64,000 nucleotides of DNA from Marinobacter sediminum. GTDB lineage: Bacteria > Pseudomonadota > Gammaproteobacteria > Pseudomonadales > Oleiphilaceae. Position 1 is the stretch's first letter. The number at the start of each line of letters is the position of its first letter. The position numbers and the translations under genes were made by a program. The stretch lies in assembly GCF_016820575.1 (NCBI RefSeq), contig NZ_JAEMQH010000001.1, forward strand, positions 1,054,001 to 1,118,000, written 5' to 3'. Below, piece by piece: positions 42,707 through 53,728 of the stretch. The notes beneath the pieces are model-generated. The model was not told the origin of the DNA and ran no database searches. It was given only the letters and a program-made list of their open reading frames with translations.

Positions 42707-44260
42707 TTACTCGGGGGTATGCTCAGCCCGGTGTACCACGTGGCTGGCCAGAGCAACGCCGGTTTCGTCCATGGTCAGATAGGCTTCGTTGGCGCCGGCT
42801 TCGCGGATTTGATGCGCCTCGTCCGGGTACATGGTGTGGGCAACGATGTAACCGCGGAAACCGAGTTTGCGGAGCATGCGCGCGGCAATCAGCTTACCTT
42901 CAATATCGCCCAGGGCGAGGATGACAGAATGCACCGCCGGCATGTGCAGGCCATGCCAGAAGGAGGCATCTTCGGCGTCGGCAAACACGACATTACGGCC
43001 TTGTTTCTGATGCTTGATGGCTTTGGCCGGATCAGAATCCAGGCCCATAAGGTCAGGCTCGTGTTTGGCCACCCAGTCGTAGGCGGCAGTCCCTGTGCGG
43101 CCCATGCCCATGATCAGCACCCGGGTATTACCCACGGACAGTGGCTGCTCATCCGGATGGTGTTTTTGCCCTTCAAACCGGCTCAGGCCAGCGGCATAAC
43201 GCTCGAAGATGACGTGGGCGAACCGGTTCAGGGGCGCGGAGATCACAAACGAGATTGCCACTGAGATTGCCAGCGGTACCAGCCAGTCCGGCAGTGCCAC
43301 GCTGGCAACAATGAGGCCAAACTCGCTGTAGTTGGTCAGCGCCAGGGAGCTGAGAAAGCCACTTCGCGCACGCAATCGGAACGCCAGTAGCAAAAAGAAG
43401 AACAGCAGGCCTTTTAGTGGCAGGACCAGGGCGGCGACAATGGCAAAGATCAGCGATTGCTGGTCGGGCAGGCCGCCGATGCCGATCTGTAAGAAAAAGC
43501 CGACCAGGAACATTTCCTTGACGCTCCACAGCGACTTGGACAGCTCCTGGGAGCGCGGGTGGTTGGCGAGAATAGCGCCAAAAATCAAAGCCCCCAGTTC
43601 CGAACTGAGCCCCACCGATTCAAAACCGTAACCGCCCAGTACCAGGGCCAGTAACAGGCCTAACAGAACCAGCAGCTCATCGTGTCCGCTGGCGTCCAGC
43701 AGGCGGAACAGCAGCGGCCGAAGCAAAGGCAGGCCAAAGACAATCAGCGCCCATTGCGAGGGCGTCTGGCCGGCTGCCAGGCTCATTACGACCAGGGCGA
43801 TCAGGTCCTGCATGATCAGGATGCCGATGGCGACTCGGCCATGGAAGGCACGCAGCTCCCGTTTCGATTCCAGCACTTTGGCTGCCAGTACGGTTGAAGA
43901 AAAAGACAGGGCAATGGCCAGCAGCAATGCCGTTTGCCAGGACAGGTCCATCAGCAGATATAACCCAGGGGCGAAAACCACACAGGTGATGGCGAAGTGC
44001 AGCAGGCTGCCGCCAATGACTTCCGGGCTGACGATGGACTTGAGCTTGAGCTTAAGGCCGACGGTGAACAGCAGCAGAAGCACGCCCAAGTGAGCGATGT
44101 GGCCAAGGGCATCGGTCGCTTCGATGGCTAGTCCGGTTACGGCGGACAGGCCGCTGAGCAGAAAGCCTGCGGCGAGGTAGCCCACCAGGGGTGGTAGGCC
44201 AACACCTTTGACCAGTAAACCAAGGGCAAAGGCGAATGAAATCCAGAGAGCTTCAGGCAT
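42707..44260 (-). CDS. Kef-type monovalent cation:proton antiporter
   Basis: A 517-residue CPA2 antiporter with about twelve membrane spans (1-370), including the conserved ILIMQDLIALVVM with its membrane Asp, and a C-terminal NAD-binding TrkA-N/KTN domain (RVLIMGMGRTGTAAYDWVAKHEPDLMGLDSDP). Such proteins exchange potassium or sodium for protons and are gated by nucleotide or redox ligands. It lacks the TrkA-C part and resembles YbaL/KefB short forms. It is convergent with the EgtB-family gene, 13 bases apart. Confidence 0.9.
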   Translation of the reverse strand: MPEALWISFAFALGLLVKGVGLPPLVGYLAAGFLLSGLSAVTGLAIEATDALGHIAHLGVLLLLFTVGLKLKLKSIVSPEVIGGSLLHFAITCVVFAPGLYLLMDLSWQTALLLAIALSFSSTVLAAKVLESKRELRAFHGRVAIGILIMQDLIALVVMSLAAGQTPSQWALIVFGLPLLRPLLFRLLDASGHDELLVLLGLLLALVLGGYGFESVGLSSELGALIFGAILANHPRSQELSKSLWSVKEMFLVGFFLQIGIGGLPDQQSLIFAIVAALVLPLKGLLFFFLLLAFRLRARSGFLSSLALTNYSEFGLIVASVALPDWLVPLAISVAISFVISAPLNRFAHVIFERYAAGLSRFEGQKHHPDEQPLSVGNTRVLIMGMGRTGTAAYDWVAKHEPDLMGLDSDPAKAIKHQKQGRNVVFADAEDASFWHGLHMPAVHSVILALGDIEGKLIAARMLRKLGFRGYIVAHTMYPDEAHQIREAGANEAYLTMDETGVALASHVVHRAEHTPE

Positions 44261-44379
44261 AGGTCCGTCTTTTTTAACTCAGGGCTCTTGCTGCAAGGCT
44301 ATCCTGTTTTGCTGGTCTGGTGTAGCCGCCGGTTGCAGAATCTCTCTGAATTTACTCGGAATATAGGATTTTCAAAAAA

Positions 44380-44402
44380 AAGCCCGGTCAAAAACCGGGC
44401 TT
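44380..44402 (-). terminator. Rho-independent terminator of purD
   Basis: AAGCCCGGT-caaaa-ACCGGGCTT, with a run of A on the left that becomes a U-run for leftward transcription. It closes the purH-purD series. Confidence 0.93.
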
Positions 44403-44419
44403 CATATCCGTCAGTGGGA

Positions 44420-45706
44420 TCAGGATTGCTCTCGGGTGATGGCCCGGAAGGCAATGTCTTTGCGGTAAAAGACACCGTTCCACTGGATCTTGGCGGCCAG
44501 CTCGTATGCCCGCTGCTGGGCCTCTGTGACGGTATTGCCCAGGGCAGTGGCGCAAAGCACGCGCCCGCCGTTGGTGACCACCTGGTCACCCTGGAGCTTG
44601 GTGCCGGCGTGGAACACTTTCTCACCGTCGATCTCGGTTTCCGGCAGGCCGGAAATGGCGTCGCCCTTGTTGTAACCGGCGGGATAACCACCGGCTGCCA
44701 GCACGATGCCGACCGAGGCACGATCGTCCCAGTCGGAGCGACACTGGTCCAGTTTGCCGTCGATGGCGGCACCGCACAGCTCAACCAGGTCGGACTGCAT
44801 GCGCAGCATGATCGGCTGGGTTTCCGGATCGCCAAAGCGGCAGTTGAACTCAATGACCTTGGGGGCACCGTTGCCGTCGATCATCAGGCCTGCGTAAAGG
44901 AAACCCTTGTAGGGATGACCCTCGGCGGCCATGCCACGCACGGTCGGGTAAATGACTTCGTCCATGATGCGCTGGTGCACATCGGCGGTGACTACCGGGG
45001 CGGGTGAATAGGCGCCCATGCCGCCAGTGTTAGGGCCAGTATCACCGTCACCCACCCGCTTATGATCCTGGGAGGTGGCCATGGCCAGCACGTGCTCGCC
45101 GTCGACCATGACAATAAAGCTGGCTTCCTCACCGTCCAGGAATTCCTCGATGACGACGCGGCTGCCGGCATCGCCAAAGGCATTGCCCGCCAGCATGTCG
45201 CGGATGGCATCCTCGGCTTCGGCAAGGGTCATGGCGACGATCACGCCTTTGCCAGCTGCCAGGCCATCGGCCTTGACCACAATGGGCGCGCCCTGCTCAC
45301 GAACGTAGGCCAGGGCCTGGTCGACGTCGGTAAAGTTGGCGTAGGCCCCGGTCGGGATGTTCTGGCGTGCCAGGAAGTCCTTGGTAAAGGCTTTTGAACC
45401 TTCCAGTTGGGCGGCGCCGGCACTGGGGCCGAAGACCCGCAGGCCGCGCTCTTCGAATAGGTCAACAATGCCAGCTACCAGCGGCGCCTCGGGCCCAACG
45501 ATGGTCAGGCCAACGTGGTTGGTGGCGGCGAAGTTGGCGAGTCCGTCCAGGTCCATCACATCGATGTTAACGTTTTCCAGGCCCGGCTCACGCGCGGTGC
45601 CGGCGTTGCCCGGGGCGACAAAGACACGGTCGGCTTCGGGTGACTGGGCCGCTTTCCAGGCCAGTGCGTGTTCGCGGCCACCGTTGCCGATCACAAGAAT
45701 GTTCAT
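44420..45706 (-). CDS. purD: Phosphoribosylamine-glycine ligase
   Basis: A 428-residue ATP-grasp enzyme of de novo purine synthesis (phosphoribosylamine plus glycine plus ATP gives GAR), of normal length. Clear motifs: MNILVIGNGGREHALAWK at the N-terminus, VVKADGLAAGKGVIVA, EEFLDGEEASF, and IEFNCRFGDPETQ for metal binding. It lies 27 bases after purH and is followed by a terminator, so the two are co-transcribed. Confidence 0.98.
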   Translation of the reverse strand: MNILVIGNGGREHALAWKAAQSPEADRVFVAPGNAGTAREPGLENVNIDVMDLDGLANFAATNHVGLTIVGPEAPLVAGIVDLFEERGLRVFGPSAGAAQLEGSKAFTKDFLARQNIPTGAYANFTDVDQALAYVREQGAPIVVKADGLAAGKGVIVAMTLAEAEDAIRDMLAGNAFGDAGSRVVIEEFLDGEEASFIVMVDGEHVLAMATSQDHKRVGDGDTGPNTGGMGAYSPAPVVTADVHQRIMDEVIYPTVRGMAAEGHPYKGFLYAGLMIDGNGAPKVIEFNCRFGDPETQPIMLRMQSDLVELCGAAIDGKLDQCRSDWDDRASVGIVLAAGGYPAGYNKGDAISGLPETEIDGEKVFHAGTKLQGDQVVTNGGRVLCATALGNTVTEAQQRAYELAAKIQWNGVFYRKDIAFRAITREQS

Positions 45707-45733
45707 GTTTGGAATCCTTTAGCTGTTCCGGAA

Positions 45734-47314
45734 TCAGTGACGGAAATGGCGCATGCCAGTGAATACCATGGCAATGCCATACTCGTTGGCAGCGTCGATC
45801 ACTTCCTGGTCGCGCATGGAACCACCCGGTTGAATCACCGCTGTGATGCCGGCTTTGGCGGCGGCATCAATGCCGTCCCGGAACGGGAAGAAGGCGTCTG
45901 AGGCCATTACCGATCCTTTCACTTCCAGGTTCTCATCCGCGGCCTTGATACCGGCGATCTTGGCACTGTAGACCCGGCTCATCTGGCCGGCACCCACACC
46001 AATGGTGCGGCCCGCCTTGGCATAGACAATGGCGTTGGATTTAACGTACTTGGCCACCTCCCAGGCAAACAGCAGGTCGTTGAGTTCGGCTTCGGAGGGC
46101 TGGCGCTCGGTGACGACTTTGACGTCGGCCATGGCCACCATACCCAGATCACGATCCTGCACCAGCAGGCCACCGGTGACCCGCTTGTAGTCCAGGCTCT
46201 GGGCCCGTTCTCCGTTGAACTCACCACATGCGAGTAGACGGACGTTCTTCTTGGCCGCTACCAGCTCAACCGCCTCAGGTGCGATAGACGGGGCAATAAT
46301 CACTTCAACAAACTGGCGATCAATGATGGCCTTGGCGGTGTCTGCATCCAGCTCACGGTTGAAGGCAATGATGCCGCCAAAAGCGGACGTCGGATCGGTG
46401 GCGAAGGCCAGATCGTAGGCCTGACGGATGTCGGTGCCAATGGCTACGCCGCAGGGGTTGGCGTGCTTGACGATGACGCAGGCCGGGTCGGCGAAGGGCT
46501 TAACGCATTCCAGCGCGGCATCAGTATCGGCCACGTTGTTGTACGACAACTCTTTGCCCTGCAGCTGTTTTGCCGTGGCGATGCAGGCTTCCTTCGGGTT
46601 GCGCTCGGTGTAGAACGCGGCGCGCTGGTGCGGGTTCTCGCCGTAGCGCATGTCCTGAACCTTCACGAACTGGGCGTTGAAGGTGCGTGGGAAGTCGGCG
46701 TTGTCGTTGTCCGGTGTGCGCCCGCCCAGGTAGTTGGCAATCGCGCCGTCGTAGCCTGCGGTGTGTTCAAAGGCTTTGACCGCGAGGTCAAAGCGGGTGC
46801 TGTAGGTCAGCTCACCGTCGTTATCTTCCAGTTCTTTCAGGACCCGGCTGTAATCCGAGGCGTTGACCACAATGGCAACATCGTTGTGGTTTTTGGCCGC
46901 TGCGCGGACCATAGTGGGGCCGCCAATATCGATGTTCTCGATGGCCGTGGCCAGGTCGCAGTCCGGATTGGCGACGGTTTCCTCGAATGGGTACAGGTTC
47001 ACCACCACCATGTCGATCGGGTTGATACCGTGCTCGCCCATGACTGTGTCGTCGGTACCCCGGCGGCCAAGAATCCCGCCATGAATTTTCGGATGCAGGG
47101 TTTTAACCCGGCCGTCCATCATTTCCGGAAACCCGGTGTAGTCGGATACTTCGGTCACCGGAATGTTGTTTTCCTTCAGGAGGCGGAAAGTGCCTCCGGT
47201 GGACAGCAGTTCGATACCGCGTTCGGTCAGGGCACGGCCGAAATCTACGATGCCACTTTTATCACTGACGCTGATCAACGCGCGACGGACGGGGGAGTTA
47301 GCCTGGTTTACCAT
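45734..47314 (-). CDS. purH: Bifunctional AICAR transformylase/IMP cyclohydrolase
   Basis: A 526-residue enzyme performing the last two steps of IMP synthesis. The N-terminal MGS-like cyclohydrolase domain ([31 protein letters not shown]) is followed by the transformylase domain with the catalytic Lys-His of [12 protein letters not shown]. Length and motifs are complete. Fis is encoded 83 bases upstream. Confidence 0.98.
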   Translation of the reverse strand: MVNQANSPVRRALISVSDKSGIVDFGRALTERGIELLSTGGTFRLLKENNIPVTEVSDYTGFPEMMDGRVKTLHPKIHGGILGRRGTDDTVMGEHGINPIDMVVVNLYPFEETVANPDCDLATAIENIDIGGPTMVRAAAKNHNDVAIVVNASDYSRVLKELEDNDGELTYSTRFDLAVKAFEHTAGYDGAIANYLGGRTPDNDNADFPRTFNAQFVKVQDMRYGENPHQRAAFYTERNPKEACIATAKQLQGKELSYNNVADTDAALECVKPFADPACVIVKHANPCGVAIGTDIRQAYDLAFATDPTSAFGGIIAFNRELDADTAKAIIDRQFVEVIIAPSIAPEAVELVAAKKNVRLLACGEFNGERAQSLDYKRVTGGLLVQDRDLGMVAMADVKVVTERQPSEAELNDLLFAWEVAKYVKSNAIVYAKAGRTIGVGAGQMSRVYSAKIAGIKAADENLEVKGSVMASDAFFPFRDGIDAAAKAGITAVIQPGGSMRDQEVIDAANEYGIAMVFTGMRHFRH

Positions 47315-47344
47315 GAGTCACTTTCTTTGCTGGAGATGAACGAA

Positions 47345-47378
47345 TAAGGGCCTCGCGAATCATTCCGGGAGGCCCTTA
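47345..47378 (-). terminator. Stem-loop between fis and purH
   Basis: TAAGGGCCTC and GAGGCCCTTA form a perfect 10-bp stem with a 14-base loop, 19 bases after the fis stop. No T-run is present. It may reduce read-through from dusB-fis into purH or stabilise fis mRNA. Confidence 0.6.
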
Positions 47379-47397
47379 GCAAGTCAGGGTGTCTGGA

Positions 47398-47715
47398 TTA
47401 TAGCAGACCGTACTGCTTCAGCTTCTTGCGGAGGGTGCCGCGATTCAGCCCAAGCATGGTCGACGCCTTGGTCTGGTTGTTGCGGGTGTACTTCATCACC
47501 TGTTCCAGAAGCGGCGCCTCAACCTCGGACAGTACCAGTTGATAAACCTCGGTTACTGGCGCTCCGTCCAGCTGGGCAAAGTAGTTCTTCAGGGCAACTT
47601 CCACGCTGTCACGCAGGGTGACGCTGTTGCCGCTGCCATTGACGGTCTGAAGCTGGTGAATATCTTCATTGGCTGGGGTGCTTAGATTGTCGTGTGCCAA
47701 AGTCTCAGCGCTCAT
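47398..47715 (-). CDS. fis: Nucleoid protein Fis
   Basis: A 105-residue DNA-bending protein. The C-terminal helix-turn-helix [30 protein letters not shown] is almost canonical, and the N-terminal beta-hairpin region is present. Fis organises the nucleoid and adjusts rRNA and growth-phase gene expression. It follows dusB with a four-base overlap, the standard gammaproteobacterial dusB-fis operon. Confidence 0.97.
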   Translation of the reverse strand: MSAETLAHDNLSTPANEDIHQLQTVNGSGNSVTLRDSVEVALKNYFAQLDGAPVTEVYQLVLSEVEAPLLEQVMKYTRNNQTKASTMLGLNRGTLRKKLKQYGLL

Positions 47716-48710
47716 GCTGCGAATACCTCTCCATTTCGTAAGCCTGCAAAATACTGTTGAATGCTGTCTTTCTGCTCCAATGCATCGTCGATGGCGTTGA
47801 AGCGTTTGCGAAACTCTTTGCTCTGGTCGTGGGACTGCAAGTACCAGCCCACGTGCTTTCTGGCGATGCGAACACCCATGGTTTCACCGTAGAAGCTGTG
47901 CAGCTCGGCCAGGTGTTCGATCAGAATCTGTTCCACTTCGCCAAGGGGGGGCTCTGCCAGATGCGTCCCGGTCTCCAGGAAGTGAAGAATCTCCCGGAAG
48001 ATCCAGGGCCGTCCCTGGGCGCCACGGCCAATCAGCAGGCCGTCCGCACCTGTGTACTTGAGCACGTATTGGGCCTGCTCCGGTGTGGTGATGTCGCCAT
48101 TGGCAAACACCGGAATTCCAACCCGTGATTTGACCTCGGCGATGGTGTCGTACTCTGCTTCGCCGTTGTACTTATCGGCCCGGGTGCGACCGTGGATCGC
48201 CAGCGCCTGAATGCCGGCATCCTCGGCCATTCTGGCAATGATCGGGGCGTTCCGATTGTCCCGGTCCCAGCCGGTGCGCATTTTCAGCGTGACCGGGATG
48301 TCCACGGCGTTCACGACCGCCTTCAGGATGTCGTTGACCAGCGCCTCGTCTTTCATCAGGGCAGAGCCCGCGGCCTTGTTGCAGACCTTCTTGGCGGGAC
48401 AGCCCATGTTGATGTCGATGATCTGGGCGCCGAACTCAGCATTCTGTCGGGCGGCGTCGGCCAGCATTTCCGGGTCTCCGCCGGCAATCTGCACCGACCG
48501 GGGCTCCGGCTCGCCGTCGTGGTTGAGTCGGGTCTGCGACTTTCGGGTATGCCAGAGCCTGCTGTCCGCTATCACCATTTCCGATACCGCAAGACCTGCC
48601 CCCATCCTTCTGCACAGCAGTCGGAACGGTCGGTCTGTCACGCCGGCCATGGGCGCAACTATTAACGGGTTGGGCAAGGTGTACGGCCCGATTTTTGCCG
48701 TCGGCAGCAT
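47712..48710 (-). CDS. dusB: tRNA-dihydrouridine synthase B
   Basis: A 332-residue FMN enzyme that reduces uridine to dihydrouridine in tRNA D-loops. The family motifs are intact: [47 protein letters not shown] with the catalytic Cys, and [11 protein letters not shown] start it at the ATG at 48710, matching the usual N-terminus ([17 protein letters not shown] soon after); an in-frame start 37 codons upstream would add an atypical extension. A 225-bp non-coding region upstream holds the operon promoter. Confidence 0.95.
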   Translation of the reverse strand: MLPTAKIGPYTLPNPLIVAPMAGVTDRPFRLLCRRMGAGLAVSEMVIADSRLWHTRKSQTRLNHDGEPEPRSVQIAGGDPEMLADAARQNAEFGAQIIDINMGCPAKKVCNKAAGSALMKDEALVNDILKAVVNAVDIPVTLKMRTGWDRDNRNAPIIARMAEDAGIQALAIHGRTRADKYNGEAEYDTIAEVKSRVGIPVFANGDITTPEQAQYVLKYTGADGLLIGRGAQGRPWIFREILHFLETGTHLAEPPLGEVEQILIEHLAELHSFYGETMGVRIARKHVGWYLQSHDQSKEFRKRFNAIDDALEQKDSIQQYFAGLRNGEVFAA

Positions 48711-48935
48711 GATCTGAGTCCGTGTCACAGCGGGTTGAGCAAACGTCGGATTCGAACGACTGTTCAATAAATAATCGATCGAGGTTCCGAAGGGCGCTAA
48801 TGATACCGCCGGGTGGGACATGATTGAAGGGGCAGGAACACGAAAAAACTGATTATTTTTCGTGCTTTCTGGTTGACTTTTGTTCTCCGTGGTGACGATC
48901 GATGTTCACTGTCGAGTAAACACTTGCTTACCACT

Positions 48936-50171
48936 TCAGGGCGTGTAGGGGCGGAAGTTCAGGTTGTAATTTACCGCATCCTTACCGGGATCGCGGATGT
49001 CGATGGCGATCCGGACCGGGGTGTCCTTGGGCATGGCGCTGAGGTTCTGACCCTCGCCAGCAAGGTACTCGTCAGGAGTAAATATGCTTTGCGCTACCAC
49101 ATCACCGTTCAGGTTGGAGAAGGTCAGGGCAATGGCCGGGAATGGCTGCTCGAAGTCGGCCCGGTTGATGATTACCGCGTTGACCACCAGCTGGCTACGG
49201 TTGTCCGGATCGGTTCGAACGACCAGTTTGCGGCTCTGAATGGCATCGACATTGATCAGCGGTTTCAGCTCACAGCTGGCGAGGGCACACCCTTTTTCAT
49301 AGAACGGGCGCAGCTCAGGGATGGCGGAGAGGCGGTCAAATTGGAACCAGGTTACCTGCGCGACCAGGATGCCAATCAGCGACAAAACCACCACCGACCA
49401 TATGACCGTCCGCAGCTTGCCTGAGTTGTCGCCCCGGACCGATACCGGTTCCCGGCGCAGGTTGTCGTAGGGCAAAGTGGCCGCCATGGGCTCGCTGAGC
49501 TGGTCGTCATCGACATCGAAATCAAATTCTTTGTCGTTGCCGAAGGGCTCGTAGAAGTCGTCAGCTTGCCTGGCTTGCGGTGCCGACTCAGCCTCGGCCT
49601 CCAGCTCGAAATCCGGAGTTATTTCCGGATCAAAGCTCGGGTCGGGGAATGGCTCGACGGTGTTGTAGGAATCGTCGGGTTCCGGCTCCGAGGCCTGAGC
49701 TTCTTCTGGAGGCTCGGGTTCAGGGGCCGGTTTGCTGGCGGGTTTGGCGGTTTCCTGCAGGATGGCCTCGGCCCAGCTTTCATCCACGTCTTTGGTGGTG
49801 CCGTCGTCTACAGCATCCTGGAAATCGGTGCCGCTTTGACCATCCATGGTGCGGAAGCTATCGCTGAGTTCGTCGTCGGAGAACGTCAACTTGGTACCGG
49901 CGTAGGGCCCTTCGCTGGCGTCTTCCTCAGGGTTGTCGGCGAAGACAAAGTCTTCTTCGGGGGTGCGGTAATCCCCGGAGGTTTCTGGCTCGGTCTGAAC
50001 CGGTGCCGGTTTGGAGCTGCTCCGGGGCATCACCTGATGCTCAATGGCGTTGAATACCGACAAGCAGTTCCCGCAGCGGACCTTGCCCTTGGCAATACCA
50101 AGTTGTTCATCCGTTACCCGGAACCGGGTCTCGCATTTTGGGCATTGGGTCTGCAGGCTGCTTGAGGTCAT
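48936..50171 (-). CDS. Zinc-ribbon and DUF3426 membrane protein
   Basis: A 411-residue protein. An N-terminal MJ0042-type zinc ribbon (CPKCETRF...VRCGNC, Cys at residues 10, 13, 33 and 36) precedes a long acidic, proline-rich disordered stretch (about 50-240). One membrane span (TVIWSVVVLSLIGILVAQVTWF) and a periplasmic DUF3426 domain follow. Genes of this type often follow prmA in gammaproteobacteria. The function is not established. The topology suggests cytoplasmic nucleic-acid or protein sensing linked to an envelope domain. Confidence 0.88.
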   Translation of the reverse strand: MTSSSLQTQCPKCETRFRVTDEQLGIAKGKVRCGNCLSVFNAIEHQVMPRSSSKPAPVQTEPETSGDYRTPEEDFVFADNPEEDASEGPYAGTKLTFSDDELSDSFRTMDGQSGTDFQDAVDDGTTKDVDESWAEAILQETAKPASKPAPEPEPPEEAQASEPEPDDSYNTVEPFPDPSFDPEITPDFELEAEAESAPQARQADDFYEPFGNDKEFDFDVDDDQLSEPMAATLPYDNLRREPVSVRGDNSGKLRTVIWSVVVLSLIGILVAQVTWFQFDRLSAIPELRPFYEKGCALASCELKPLINVDAIQSRKLVVRTDPDNRSQLVVNAVIINRADFEQPFPAIALTFSNLNGDVVAQSIFTPDEYLAGEGQNLSAMPKDTPVRIAIDIRDPGKDAVNYNLNFRPYTP

Positions 50172-50232
50172 GCTTCGTTCCTGAAAGCGACGGGGCTACG
50201 AGTGCGCAGTTTAGTCGCTAAGGCACTGTTCG

Positions 50233-51129
50233 TCACCCGTTGTGGCGCCGTCCTGTGAGGCGTATCCATTCCTCGCGTTGCTCGGGCTCGTCCATGATGA
50301 ACCAGGGTTCATAGGCCGCCATCACTTCGCGGGCCTGATGGGACAGGATTCCAGACAGGACCAGATCGCCACCGGGCTTGGTCAGCTTGGCCAGGTGCGG
50401 TGCCAGGCCGATCAAGGGCTGGGCCAGAATGTTAGCGAGCATGACATCGACCGCAGCGTCGGGTTCGTTTTCCGGCAGGTACAGGCTGAGGCGGTCATCG
50501 GCAACCCCGTTGCGCCGGGCGTTCTCGCGGCTGGCATCCAGTGCCTGGGGGTCGGTATCGACACCCACCACATGATCAGCACCGAGTAGCAGGGCAGCCA
50601 GTCCGAGGATGCCGGAGCCACAGCCGTAGTCGGTCACTTGCCGGTTCTGCATGTCCTGGCCGTCGAGCCACTCCAGGCACAGGGCCGTGGTCGGATGGGT
50701 CCCGGTGCCGAAGGCCAGGCCGGGATCCAGCATCAAATTGGCGGCATCGGGGTCCGGGGCATCGTGCCAGCTGGGCACGATCCAAAGGCGTTCGCCGAAT
50801 TTCAGGGGCTCGAAATCGTCCATCCACGCCCGTTCCCAGTCCTTGTCTTCGACCAGGGTGACGTCAATGTCTGGGAGGGTTTGCTGAGTGGCCTGGTGCC
50901 AGGCATCTCGAACATCGGCGCACAGTTGGTCAATGTCCCGGTCGGACTGGAACAGCCCGGTAACCGTCGTCTGGCTCCACAGCGGTGTGGTGCCCGGATC
51001 GGGCTCGTACAGTGGTTGGTCAGCGGCGTCTTCCATGGAGACGGCATCAGCGCCCATCTCCATCAGCAGATCTTCCAGCTGATCGGCGTTATCCGGGTCA
51101 GCTGGGATCTGTAGTTGTATCCAGGGCAT
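50233..51129 (-). CDS. prmA: Ribosomal protein L11 methyltransferase
   Basis: A 298-residue SAM enzyme that trimethylates ribosomal protein L11. It begins MPWIQLQIPADPDNADQLEDLLMEMGADAVSMEDA, has the GTGTHPTTALCLEWLD motif before the SAM-binding VTDYGCGSGILGLAALLLGA, and DVMLANILAQPL. It sits between accC and the DUF3426 gene in the same orientation, with gaps of 29 and 61 bases. Confidence 0.97.
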   Translation of the reverse strand: MPWIQLQIPADPDNADQLEDLLMEMGADAVSMEDAADQPLYEPDPGTTPLWSQTTVTGLFQSDRDIDQLCADVRDAWHQATQQTLPDIDVTLVEDKDWERAWMDDFEPLKFGERLWIVPSWHDAPDPDAANLMLDPGLAFGTGTHPTTALCLEWLDGQDMQNRQVTDYGCGSGILGLAALLLGADHVVGVDTDPQALDASRENARRNGVADDRLSLYLPENEPDAAVDVMLANILAQPLIGLAPHLAKLTKPGGDLVLSGILSHQAREVMAAYEPWFIMDEPEQREEWIRLTGRRHNG

Positions 51130-51158
51130 AGAGGTTCCTGCGGTGACGATGCAGGACG

Positions 51159-52505
51159 TTAGTCCCGCATCAGCTTTTCAAGGTAATGGATGGTGAAGTC
51201 TACCTGTTTAAAGCCGCCGTCGCGCACCAGTTTTCCATGCAGAGACTGATTGGTCTTGATGCCTTCGACTACCAGCTCATCCAACGCGTTCTTCATGCGT
51301 CGGCGAGCGATTTCCCGGTCATCTCCCCACGTGATCAGCTTGGCAATCAGGGAATCGTAGAAAGGCGGAACGGTGTAGCCGCTGTACAGGTGCGAGTCCA
51401 CACGAACCCCGTTACCGCCGGGCGCGTGAAAGTGCTTCACTTTGCCTGGGCTGGGCACGAAGGTTTTCGGGTCTTCGGCATTGATCCGGCACTCGATGGC
51501 ATGTCCGGAGATCCGGATGTCATCCTGGGTGTACTGCAGCGGCAGGCCACTGGCAATACGCAGCTGCTCGCGCACGATGTCGACACCGGTGACCATCTCG
51601 GATACCGGGTGTTCTACCTGGACCCGGGTGTTCATTTCAATGAAGTAGAACTCGCCGTCCTGGTACAGGAACTCGAACGTACCGGCGCCAACATAGCCGA
51701 TTTCCTTACAGGCATCGACACAGGCTTTGAGTGTGCGCTCCCGGGATTCGGGATTTACATTCGGTGCCGGTGCTTCCTCAATCACCTTCTGGTTGCGACG
51801 CTGCATCGAGCAGTCACGGTCGCCCAGGTGAATGCAGTTGCCGTGCATGTCTGCCAGCACCTGAACTTCCACGTGACGCGGCCGTTCCAGGAACTTCTCA
51901 AGGTAAACAGTCGGGTCGCCAAAGGCGTTGCGGGCTTCACTCTGGGTGATCTGCACACCCTTGAGCAGCGCGGCTTCCGAATGCACCACCTGCATGCCCC
52001 GGCCACCGCCGCCTGACGCTGCCTTGATCATAACCGGGTAACCGATTTCCCGGGCGATGCGCAGGGTACGTTCGTCGTCGTCGGTGATCGGGCCATCGGA
52101 GCCGGGTACCGTCGGGACGCCTGCCTTGATCATGGCGTTGATCGCAGAGACCTTGTTGCCCATCAATCGGATGGTCTCGGCCCTGGGACCAATGAAGTGG
52201 AACCCGCTCTTTTCCACCTGTTCAGCAAAATCGGCGTTTTCCGCAAGAAAACCGTAGCCGGGGTGGATGCCCACGGAGTCGGTCACTTCGGCAGCGCTGA
52301 TGATGGTGGGAATGTTCAGGTAGCTTTCCAGCGGGCTGTTAGGTCCGATGCAAACGGATTCGTCTGCCAGCCTAACGTGCATCAGGTCGCGATCGACCTT
52401 GGAATGAACCGCTACAGTCTTGATGCCCAGCTCTTTGCAGGCACGCAGGATCCGGAGGGCAATCTCACCCCGGTTTGCGATCAGAACTTTTTCTAACATG
52501 GCCAT
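51159..52505 (-). CDS. accC: Acetyl-CoA carboxylase, biotin carboxylase subunit
   Basis: A 448-residue ATP-grasp enzyme that carboxylates the biotin of AccB, the first committed step in fatty acid synthesis. Motifs: [35 protein letters not shown], the glycine loop [32 protein letters not shown] and the late [10 protein letters not shown] second ATG two codons in (MLEKV) is the more usual family start, but the weak GGTGA is better placed for the first. accB lies 18 bases upstream. Confidence 0.98.
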   Translation of the reverse strand: MAMLEKVLIANRGEIALRILRACKELGIKTVAVHSKVDRDLMHVRLADESVCIGPNSPLESYLNIPTIISAAEVTDSVGIHPGYGFLAENADFAEQVEKSGFHFIGPRAETIRLMGNKVSAINAMIKAGVPTVPGSDGPITDDDERTLRIAREIGYPVMIKAASGGGGRGMQVVHSEAALLKGVQITQSEARNAFGDPTVYLEKFLERPRHVEVQVLADMHGNCIHLGDRDCSMQRRNQKVIEEAPAPNVNPESRERTLKACVDACKEIGYVGAGTFEFLYQDGEFYFIEMNTRVQVEHPVSEMVTGVDIVREQLRIASGLPLQYTQDDIRISGHAIECRINAEDPKTFVPSPGKVKHFHAPGGNGVRVDSHLYSGYTVPPFYDSLIAKLITWGDDREIARRRMKNALDELVVEGIKTNQSLHGKLVRDGGFKQVDFTIHYLEKLMRD

Positions 52506-52523
52506 GAGTAGCTATCACCGAGT

Positions 52524-52985
52524 TCAGGAAATGACGATCAGGGGCTGATCAAACTCCACCGGCTGGCCGTTCTCGACCAGAATTTCAGTGACGGTACCGC
52601 TCTTGTCAGCCTCGATCTGGTTCATCATCTTCATCGCTTCAACGATGCAGACAACCTCACCGGCTTTCACAGACTGGCCCACTTCAACAAATGCCTTCGC
52701 AGAGGGTGAAGGTGCGCGGTAGAAAGTGCCAACCATCGGCGACTTCAGCGAGTGTCCGCTGGGTGCGGCCGGTGCTGCGCTTTCCTGAGCCGGTGCGGGC
52801 GCAGGATCCTGGGCTGGTGCTGATTGCGGCGCCGGAGCCGGGTAATGGCTCACGTACTGGGTGCCGGCAACCTGCTCGCGGCGTCTGGAGATGCGAACCG
52901 AATCGTCTCCTTCGTGAATCTCCAACTCTTCGACGTCGGATTCTTCGAGCAGTTCGATCAGTTTTTTGACTTTGCGAATATCCAT
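52524..52985 (-). CDS. accB: Acetyl-CoA carboxylase, biotin carboxyl carrier protein
   Basis: A 153-residue protein with an N-terminal dimer/assembly region, an Ala/Pro-rich linker (about 55-75) and a C-terminal biotinyl domain. That domain contains EAMKMMNQI, whose Lys is biotinylated by BirA. It is co-transcribed with accC; aroQ lies 27 bases upstream. Confidence 0.98.
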   Translation of the reverse strand: MDIRKVKKLIELLEESDVEELEIHEGDDSVRISRRREQVAGTQYVSHYPAPAPQSAPAQDPAPAPAQESAAPAAPSGHSLKSPMVGTFYRAPSPSAKAFVEVGQSVKAGEVVCIVEAMKMMNQIEADKSGTVTEILVENGQPVEFDQPLIVIS

Positions 52986-53012
52986 AGTTAATCCAGTCCC
53001 GTTATGTCTGGT

Positions 53013-53453
53013 CTATCGGTGAATGCGCTGCAGGGCTGCCTGGAGGGCAAGGTCGTACCCCTGGCTACCCAGCCCACAGATAACGCCATCGGCGATATCG
53101 GAAAAATACGAGTGATGGCGGAACGATTCCCGCGCATGGACATTGGAAAGATGCACTTCAATGAAGGGGATACCCGACGCTAGCATCGCGTCCCGGAGGG
53201 CGATACTGGTGTGGGTGAACGCGGCCGGATTGATAATAATGTAATCCACGCCTTCGGCCCTTGCTTCATGAATCCGTTCGATCAGCTCATACTCGGCGTT
53301 GGACTGCAGGTGGAGCAGATGATGTCCTTGGTCTGCCGCTTGCTGTCGCAGTCGATCGTCGATGTCGTTCAGAGTCTCGTGGCCATAGACCTCGGGCTCG
53401 CGGGTTCCGAGCATGTTCAGGTTCGGGCCATGGAGCACGAGAATTGTCGACAT
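53013..53453 (-). CDS. aroQ: Type II 3-dehydroquinate dehydratase
   Basis: A 146-residue dodecameric enzyme of the shikimate pathway. It begins with [16 protein letters not shown], whose loop carries the catalytic Arg and Tyr, then [34 protein letters not shown] with the catalytic His, and [15 protein letters not shown]. It heads the aroQ-accB-accC series, an arrangement common in gammaproteobacteria. The preceding 275 bp (53454-53728) hold no gene but carry TGACAATCAT twice and an 11-bp site GACAA-tca-TTGTC. Confidence 0.97.
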   Translation of the reverse strand: MSTILVLHGPNLNMLGTREPEVYGHETLNDIDDRLRQQAADQGHHLLHLQSNAEYELIERIHEARAEGVDYIIINPAAFTHTSIALRDAMLASGIPFIEVHLSNVHARESFRHHSYFSDIADGVICGLGSQGYDLALQAALQRIHR

Positions 53454-53728
53454 GGTTCAGTCTGCCTTGATGTCTTTTTTACAGGATCGCCGAAAATAAC
53501 AGCACGTTCCCATAATGGTGCGTGCTTGTTTCCTTCAGATCAATACTTTTTGACAATCATCCATGTTGTCCATTGGTCGTAAAAAAAAGGCTGAAAACCG
53601 AAACGGGATCTTTCCGTTGATGACAATCATTGTCGTGAAGGGTGGCGCGTAGCGCTATACGACGTTGGTTTCATAGGGGGAATACGGAGCCGGGCGGGTT
53701 CAGAGGACCAGCCCGGCTCTTCCTGGTC

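Noticed and set aside
53540-53640. Repeated TGACAATCAT near aroQ considered as paired operators
   Set aside because: Two short copies 70 bp apart without clear symmetry in the first are too weak to call. It is only mentioned in the aroQ entry.
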